Assembly: GCA_021234155.1 (NCBI GenBank)
Contig: JAJEKV010000021.1
Location: 13,143,760-13,207,759, forward strand
Direction of reading: 5' to 3'
DNA length: 64,000 nt
Origin: Isoetes taiwanensis
Taxonomy: Eukaryota > Streptophyta > Lycopodiopsida > Isoetales > Isoetaceae
Shown here: piece after piece, positions 57,331 through 64,000 of the stretch
How the letters are laid out: every line of letters starts with the position of its first letter
How positions within the stretch are numbered: the stretch's first letter is position 1
Position numbers and translations under genes: made by a program
Notes under the pieces: model-generated
What the model saw: the letters and a program-made list of their open reading frames with translations, nothing else
Database searches by the model: none
What the model was told of the DNA's origin: nothing

Positions 57331-59884
57331 GTTGGAGATTATCCTGGGTGGTCTCCAACTGGGGCCTTACAAAGGTGTTTTGATGGTCAGGACCTCCAGA
57401 TCACTTGAGGTGATCAATCTGCACTGCAAAACATCTCTGACTTTGCAAGGAAATACCAAATTCACTAGAGTCCCTAAAGCTAAAGAAACTAGCAGCGCTC
57501 AAACATCCACCAAACCATGCATTTATTTCAAAAGCACCTGAAATCTTCACCAAAGCATGCTAGCCAACTCCAGGAGACTGTTGTGAAAAGTCTACCAGCA
57601 AGGTGTTTACAGATTTCTCACAACTCAACTTCCTGACTGGGTCAATTTTTGGTCAATGGCTTGGATAGTGAGCTCGATTTTGCCAAATGCTAAACAATGA
57701 TCTTCTGTGGTAGAAACACATTTCCACACCTAGGTATGTTCCTGTAGGTCACGTGCATATGCTTACTTGGTTCAAACAAAGCCTAAATTCTTGCTGTAAC
57801 ATGCATTGCCCGCGTTTCAATAGCAATGCCTGTAACAGTCCTTGCACTCTAATTGTCAATTCCCTTTCTTTTGTTTTCTCTGCTCTCAATATTCACTACT
57901 GATGCCTCTGATGGTAGAGATGCCTACAAACTAACAGATGATTTAAAAAGAGATCTATTTTTAGTCTTTCTCAAAGGACACATGTTCTGCAAGACGTTTC
58001 TATTTTTTCTTTTTTCTAAAAAAAGATTTACACAAGCACTAGTTGTACTCTGCTCGATTCCTTTATGCTCAACTGTAGATGACAATGCAAAACTGTAAAT
58101 GACAATGCATAGCAAAATGAGTTCAATCATACTTTCACACACTCTTTTCCCAAATTCCGATTTTCATTAAGTCAAAACAGCAAATTCACAACACAGGGTA
58201 TTCAAGAATGTCCGACTGGATCATCCAAGAACAACTCAATCAAAATAAACTTCAAGTTTCAAAAGATTTAAGGATATTTCATCACATATGCCTCAGATTT
58301 TGATTTCCGAAGCAGGAGGATCTTCTGCAAGCTCTGTAGACGTCACGACTTCACGTTCTTGATCTTCAAATCCGCTTATGGCCCTCGAAAAAATTCAGTA
58401 GAACAAACCCCTTTTTAAGCCCCCCCGTCCACGGTCAGGATCTTGGCAAATTCGCAATCAATGCCACGGTTTTGGTCTAATTGGGCTGTTCTTCAAAGTG
58501 GAGTAGGACAAAACCGCCAACGGATGCCATGATCACCCGTTTGGCTCAATGAAAGGTGGTTTCTTGGAAAATTCAAATTTTAGGGTTCGACATGATATAT
58601 CCCCGTGCAGAGATCAAAAAGTGGGACAAGGTATAAATAGGGAACTATTTTCCTTTCTCGACGTGGTCTCCTCCCCGCCAAGCTTCGGCTCGTGTTTCGA
58701 CTTGGCATGCCGGGGGGCGCCACTTGGCGAGAGGATAAGAGGGTAGATAGATATGGGGGTAGAATAGGAAAATTTTGCATTTTTGGCATGGGGCACGGTT
58801 CCCAAGAAATGAAATTTGAAGGTCTATATGGGGTCTTTTTTTGAGATTTTTTGTGCCAGGTGGCATATTTTCAAGGGAGCTTCAAGATGGCAAGGCCAAA
58901 TTTTGAAAAAATAATATTTTGATTTTTTGTTAAAAGATGAATGGTGGGCAAGGTCAATGTGATATGTGTTGGTCAAACAAGGCATTTTGCCTTAATGGAT
59001 GATGAGGTGGCAATAGGTGAAAATGTAGTGGAAGGATAGAAAATAGGTCAACTAGGGTAAGCAAGGCTAGTAGGTTCACTTCCCAAGGTAATTTGATCAT
59101 TTGGTTGACCAATTTTGAGTTTGGTCAAAACTCGCCTAGTCATCATTTGATGATGTGGAGTGATGTGATGATGTGGAAATTTGGTGCTTAGGTGGCAACA
59201 TGATGAATGAGATATGAAGGTAGCAAATGATGAGTGGACCAAAGTAGCTTTGGTGGTGATGACATGCACATCTAGTCATCATGCCATGTCACTTGGAGAT
59301 GGTGACTAGGCATCTTTGTGTTTTTTGTATTTTTTGTGCTTAGCACATATGTTTTGCTTTAGCTACTTGGTATGAAGTGTGTGACAATGGAATGGCAAGG
59401 CATGAGATGAGAATGGTGATATAGAGCTCGATGCTAGGCAACTTTTAGGTTTGACAACTTCCTTGGAAAATGTGCCCTAGGTAATGGTAGGTCAACTATG
59501 AAACAAATGGTCACACATGAAATACATGATGGTATAGGATGTGAAAAGGCAATGAGGGTGAAAAAATAGGATAAGGATGATGGTATGATGGAACAAAAGG
59601 CAAATAGAGAATCATCACAATATGAGAAGGATAAATACCATATCATAGCTTGCCATCTTCACAGGGGTCTTCCAAACCTCATAAGTGCCTTCAGAGCTAG
59701 AGAATGCATTCAATCCTTGGAGTTTGAGTTGTGAACTTGTGTCTTGACTTAAAGTCATCCTTTGGGTTCTTCATCAGCATCTTTGTCTTCAAGTCTTCTG
59801 GTCTCAGTATTCTTGGTCTTCAAATTTTTGCCTATGATATTGCTCAGGAGCCTTGTACATGTTGCCTGCTATAGCCAGGCAACA
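57331..59884 (-). repeat. 5' LTR (right) of the gypsy element
   Basis: 2554 bp, TG..CA ends. It holds TATAAATAG at 58632-58640 on the plus strand, antisense to the element's genes. Confidence 0.9.
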
Positions 59885-59889
59885 GATAC
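59885..59889. repeat. Target-site duplication, right copy
   Basis: GATAC, partner of 48667-48671. Confidence 0.85.
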
Positions 59890-60783
59890 AGACTGTGGGG
59901 ACAAATAGAATCAATCCATGTTGGATTGTTTATGTATGATGTGATGTTTAATATGCCATTAAAATTCATGATGTCTTTGCTGCTAACATGAAGTCTTATA
60001 AATCTATTCCCCTTAATGGCACTAAAGGGAATGGAGATAACCTTAAATGGGGGTATCGAATGGTGAAAGCCAGAAAGACTGACCTAAATAGCAAGAGGAT
60101 GAATGGAGAAATTATTCTCAAATGGGTTACATCTGCAAAAGACAAGGAATTTGTCAGTTGACCACTTTTGGAAAAATGTACTTTCAAAGCCATTAATGAC
60201 TGGCTGAATAGAAAACCTCCAAATCTAATGTAACATTATTCCCCTCAAAAAAATCGAGGATTGGCTATTTTGGGGACATCACAAAAATGCTTATGAGATT
60301 AGCACACACTTGTCCATTTCAACTGTCTGAATGTTTCATTTCAATACAAATCACTTCTAAGATCGAGACGAAGGCATCAACTTTCTAGGACAAAGTTACT
60401 TACAACTGACTCAAACCAGCTGAAGCAATCAAATAAACATTCATGCCTTATGAATTGAAAGTTTATTTAACCTTGGATTGCGGCTGGAAGTACGGTCCTT
60501 GGAACGTCATGCATATTTCTGTAGCATGGGCTGTTGGTAAAATGCGCATCAAACATGTAAATCTTCAAATGGAAATGAGGGCAAAGGCGGAAAGAAGACT
60601 GACAAAATTCCCATAATCGGCACTATAAGAAGTTCAGGGAAATAAGAATTTCTCCACAGCTGTACACAAAATAAACCAACACTTGGCTTCAAAGACCTAT
60701 GCAGACGTTAATAACTTTTCTTTCTTTCAACTTAAAGAGCAGAAATACTAGATACAATGCAATCTTAGTAAGTACATAAATAC
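59890..60783. other. No gene recognised
   Basis: A short plus frame near 59960-60161 (GYRMVKARKTDLNSKRMNG) has coding-like composition but no known motif. The far end may be intron of the mTERF relic. Confidence 0.3.
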
Positions 60784-61210
60784 CTTTTCCCAGATTTGAT
60801 TTTTGGCTTTGAAGTACGATCTATATCAAGAATTACAATATTAGGACACCTCCTAAGCATCTTCCTGGCAGACGACTTGTCAATCTCTAGCTCATGAAAC
60901 TTCAATAAAATTTGCTCCATCTTTGCAGTTTCCAATTCATAGCTTAGAAAAAACTCAACAGTTCTTGAAACTGCAGGTTCCAAGAGCTCCACCTTCTATT
61001 CTAGATCAATTCTCAGAAGTGCCGGGAAAAGCTTAATAAATCTTTCAATACATTTCTTTTCGACATCTAAATTTTCTAAAGTCTTTTAAAATTAGCATGT
61101 AGCTGTAGGGAAGAGCAAGTAAAAAGATAAGGTTGGCACGAAAAATCTTTGCAATTCTGGGTTCTGGAATACCAACGCTCCGCAGAACTTGATTAACATT
61201 GTCATAGCCA
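60784..61210 (-). pseudogene. mTERF-domain protein fragment
   Basis: mTERF proteins are helical-repeat factors acting on mitochondrial and plastid nucleic acids. The minus strand reads VLRSVGIPEPRIAKIFRANL, then (other frame) KTLENLDVEKKCIERFIKLF and PALLRIDLE, then VEFFLSYELETAKMEQILLK and ARKMLRRCPNIVILDID, the repeated Leu/Pro-helix pattern of mTERF. A good donor (AAAAG then GTATTT) ends the piece at 60784. Two TAA codons, one TAG and a frameshift interrupt it. A LINE fragment inserted about 120 bp upstream. It is either a pseudogene or the damaged exon of a once functional gene. Confidence 0.6.
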
Positions 61211-61313
61211 TCCCTAGGAGGAAAAAAGGACTAAATTTCAAATTGCTTCAAAGTCTCAACTCATGTTTGTGCAAACGTGCCAAAAATTATAGTTTATTAT
61301 TGATTAACTTTCA

Positions 61314-61328
61314 ATATAATTTATTTTA
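61314..61328. repeat. 15-bp target duplication of LINE, left
   Basis: ATATAATTTATTTTA, repeated at 61676-61690. Confidence 0.85.
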
Positions 61329-61675
61329 CAAGGCCAGAGTTACAAGGCCAGGCTTTTCATCTAGCAGCAGGATGGTTGCTTTGGACTATCTGAAAAAGAC
61401 GAAGATTGGTCATCTTCAAAGGTCTGGATGTGGCAGATAATCGTGTTCTCCAAGAAGCTCAAGGTTACATTGTAAAGTCGTATCATTGTTCTTCACTTGC
61501 CCCTCGCAAGAGACGATTGATTTTCGAGGAGTATTTGGATGTGCACTCTTATGCTTAGGCAGGTTGCTTCACTCGGTGGGTCTCTGCTTATCCGCTGAGA
61601 TTTTATTCCTGTCTCTGCATTTATACTTGTATTTGACTCTTTGATTGAATAAAGTCTGACGTCCTTCAACAAAAA
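61329..61675 (+). mobile_element. 5'-truncated LINE copy (family 2)
   Basis: 347 bp nearly identical to 43882-44223: the last codons of ORF2, the 3' UTR with AATAAAG, and an A-rich end. It is flanked by a perfect 15-bp duplication, the hallmark of target-primed reverse transcription. The few differences from the 43.9-kb copy suggest both are recent. Confidence 0.9.
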
Positions 61676-61690
61676 ATATAATTTATTTTA

Positions 61691-63756
61691 TCAATAATAA
61701 ATTATCCAAAACATTGTTACTAAAACCGAAACTTTATCATTTGATTAACTTTGTTTTAAAACTTACTCAGAATACCTTTAAAAGTATTAGGAGTTTATAA
61801 ATTGTGAAATCCTTGTAATAATTTTAAGCCAATCGCTTAAAGCCATCATGTTTCATTTCAGATTATCTTAGCTGCCAAATTTTAAGTTTGGTTTATCACT
61901 AAAAATTGACATCTTATATTCTCAAAATGTGTAATTCTTCTAGTGAAAATTAGTTTAGAAAGCAATTTTATGCTTTGATAATCATTATAATTTTAATTTA
62001 AAGTCAAACTTATATAATTAAAATTTATAACAATTCGCAAAATAAAGAAGAATTAAGCATTACATATAGTCTTATAATAGCATCCTTGAATCACTATCTA
62101 TTAAATCTGAATATGTCCAGGTTTTGTTGAATATGTCATTAATTAAGGGAAGCGATTTCTTGATGTTCATTCATTCTATTCCAGTTCTTACTCTAATTCA
62201 GAATTCTCGAGCCTTTGCCATAGCTTAAAACGCCGCCTTAGCATAAGTTTTAATCTGTAATTACAAAGCAAAATAAAGATTTCTTGCTGGAATTGAGCCC
62301 GGTTAGATGGAACGAGCTAATCCTAAAATGGGAGCTGGAGGAGGATTTCATGTTTTGTATTTAGTGAGACCATTTCTTTCAATTTTGCCAGAAGTAGAAA
62401 ACACCAGAATGTAGTTAAGTACATTAAAATTCGCACGTTTAAAAAACATTTTTTAAGATTTTTTGAAGATTTTTAAAAATTTTGAAATTTCATATAAAAT
62501 ATGTTAAAAATCTTGAAAATCCTTAAAAATCATTTAAAATCCTTAAAGATCCTTAAACTGTGATTTATTTAATTTAAATATGTGATATTCTTGAACTTAT
62601 TTATGTTTATATATGAAATTCTAAATTTCTTAACCTCTATAGTAATATTTTTCTGAACTTTCTTAAGAGTTGCATGGCAAAATAGCTATGGTATCTTTGT
62701 AGTTGAATTTAATAGTTTCTAATAGTACCATAAGCTTTTGATTTACTTGTTGGCATGCTACGTCTTGTAACTTGTAGCAAAAATGTGCATTTTAACAGTA
62801 GCAAATATGTCCAATATAGCAGCGCTGAAATGAAATGCTGAATGAAAGAATGAGTACAATGACCCATAGGGGAACAAACGGATGAACCCTAAAATAGGTG
62901 AAGAGGGAAATAAAATGATGAACCCCAAATGAGTAAAACAACAAATACAACCCGGGTTAGACCATCTGATATATAAGATAATTGTGTACAATGAGTTCAG
63001 GCCCCCACATAGAAAATCTAGAAGGTCGCTCTACTGTAATGCTCCAGAAGTGCAACAAGTGCAATAGTAATGTCACGCCACCCATCCAAGCAGTGGCTCA
63101 AATCCGTCCCGCTAAGATACCGCTCCATGTGTCCCTTCTGGCCGCTCGTATAAAAAGAAACCTTAGAGCACCTGCTTGAATCGAAATTGCATCAAAATTT
63201 GAGATTGTTTGTGCATGGCATAAGTTTTGATGAGAGTGCCTTTTCTTGGTTTTGGAAAATCACTTGAAACTTGAGTTCTTTGCATTATTTTTGCAAGTTT
63301 CTTGCATAGATTGGTTGCCTTAAGCAATTTGGAGGTTCTAAATGACTGAGGTTGAAGGTTTGCTAGGAACACCTTCAACAACGATATGCTCGTCCTTGAC
63401 AGCAACAGGTTGTACCACATATATACGTTACCACAACCTCATGACATACACATAGCCTTTCATGGCACAAGCTGGTTTTCTAGACTTCTCTTCACTGACT
63501 AAAAGTGTGTTCGAGTTGAGGTCCTTTAGCGCTTCTTGGCCAAGGGTTGGTCTTTTGCCCATGGAACTTGGTCCCTAGGGACATCTTGAGTCCATTGGCA
63601 AAGCCAATTCGCCATTCCGATATGGGTAAGCCACCCGTCCGTCGCATTTTGACTTGCATTGACAGGGACTAGCACTTCTAGTTGTATAGTTCAAGAGTCA
63701 CTTGACCTCTTTGCAATTCCAACCACCAAAAATACTATAAGCATATAAATCTAAAG
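61691..63756. other. AT-rich stretch, no gene seen
   Basis: Around 62440-62570 short words such as AAAATCCTTAAA and AAGATTTTT recur in both orientations, making a low-complexity, foldable patch. The short frames present show no motif. Confidence 0.35.
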
Positions 63757-63777
63757 TTTTTTTTTTTTTTTTTTTTT
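63757..63777. repeat. T21 homopolymer
   Basis: A run of 21 T, followed by unassigned sequence to the window end. Confidence 0.9.
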
Positions 63778-64000
63778 CAATTGGGAATTACAACCTTCCA
63801 ACTTGAACACATATCCCTCCACCATCTTAGTTCCAAATTAAGCTAAATTTTCTACCACGTGTTCCTAATAGTTTTCCCTGATATTAACTCTATAAATCAT
63901 CCAAAATGTTAAATAACACCCGAGATATCATCACCATTTTCTGTCACAAGTAAGTGCACTGGGCAATTTTTTTGTCAACTTTGAACCCGTTAATCATTCC

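Larger units (their letters stand above)
48672..59884 (-). mobile_element. Complete-structure Ty3/gypsy retrotransposon, coding region decayed
   Basis: The element has two 2.55-kb LTRs (48672-51247 and 57331-59884, TG..CA ends), a perfect 5-bp duplication GATAC and minus-strand coding. A primer site with tRNA-Gln character lies next to the right LTR, which is therefore the 5' LTR. Order on the minus strand: gag with zinc knuckle, protease, an RNase H-like domain, reverse transcriptase, a probable second RNase H region, integrase. All domains are recognisable but frameshifts and stops break the polyprotein. The LTRs remain almost identical, with a few substitutions and small indels, so insertion was fairly recent. 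Confidence 0.9.

Overview
This is a repeat-dominated nuclear window from a land plant. Evidence: one multi-exon gene with GT..AG introns encodes a plant-type Serinc protein; the LTR retrotransposons carry plant-style primer sites (TGGTATCAGAGC, initiator Met tRNA); and there are L1-like LINEs, MITEs and an organelle-type mTERF relic. I lean toward a seed-free plant (fern or lycophyte) from the repeat mix, with low confidence. I saw no rRNA, functional tRNA, CRISPR or bacterial signals.

Left part (1-15 kb). A retrotransposon protease fragment (372-830) is followed by a minus-strand gene relic (about 2438-4080). The relic encodes a Rep-like HUH nuclease resembling Replitron proteins: HxH motif, YxxK motif, and an acidic C-terminal exon. 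A Mutator-like MITE with a 10-bp target duplication sits just upstream (4126-4576). The one convincing intact host gene is next: a 12-exon Serinc-domain membrane protein of 407 residues (5590-8261, plus). Then come a 59-bp tandem repeat, a GC-rich block with a short basic ORF, and a decayed pogo/Tigger-type DDE transposase (10718-12880, minus).

Middle part (15-36 kb). A long AT-rich stretch with no recognisable gene (15-22 kb) leads to a 227-bp tandem duplication, a MITE with a 77-bp perfect terminal inverted repeat (25079-25445), a minus-strand LINE 3' fragment (26131-26983), large TCC/TTC microsatellites and a nearly full-length but broken L1-like LINE (about 30300-35032, plus). Several LINE 3' ends share GACGTTAA followed by different microsatellites.

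Right part (36-64 kb) consists of nested LTR retrotransposons. A plus-strand element (36424-46345) has LTRs, a Met-tRNA primer site and a polypurine tract but no recognisable gag-pol, so it looks like a non-autonomous LARD-type element. It abuts the gag of a second, minus-strand LTR element (46346-48063). A third minus-strand Ty3/gypsy element (48672-59884) is structurally complete: 2.55-kb LTRs, a perfect 5-bp target duplication GATAC and a Gln-tRNA-like primer site. Its gag, protease, RNase H, RT and integrase are broken by frameshifts and stops, and an extra RNase H lies upstream of RT. An mTERF pseudogene fragment (60784-61210) and a 5'-truncated LINE copy with a 15-bp target duplication (61329-61675) follow. 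The remainder is AT-rich with no gene I recognise.

Functionally, the window is one housekeeping membrane-protein gene among layers of decayed mobile elements. The HUH gene is the most unusual item.
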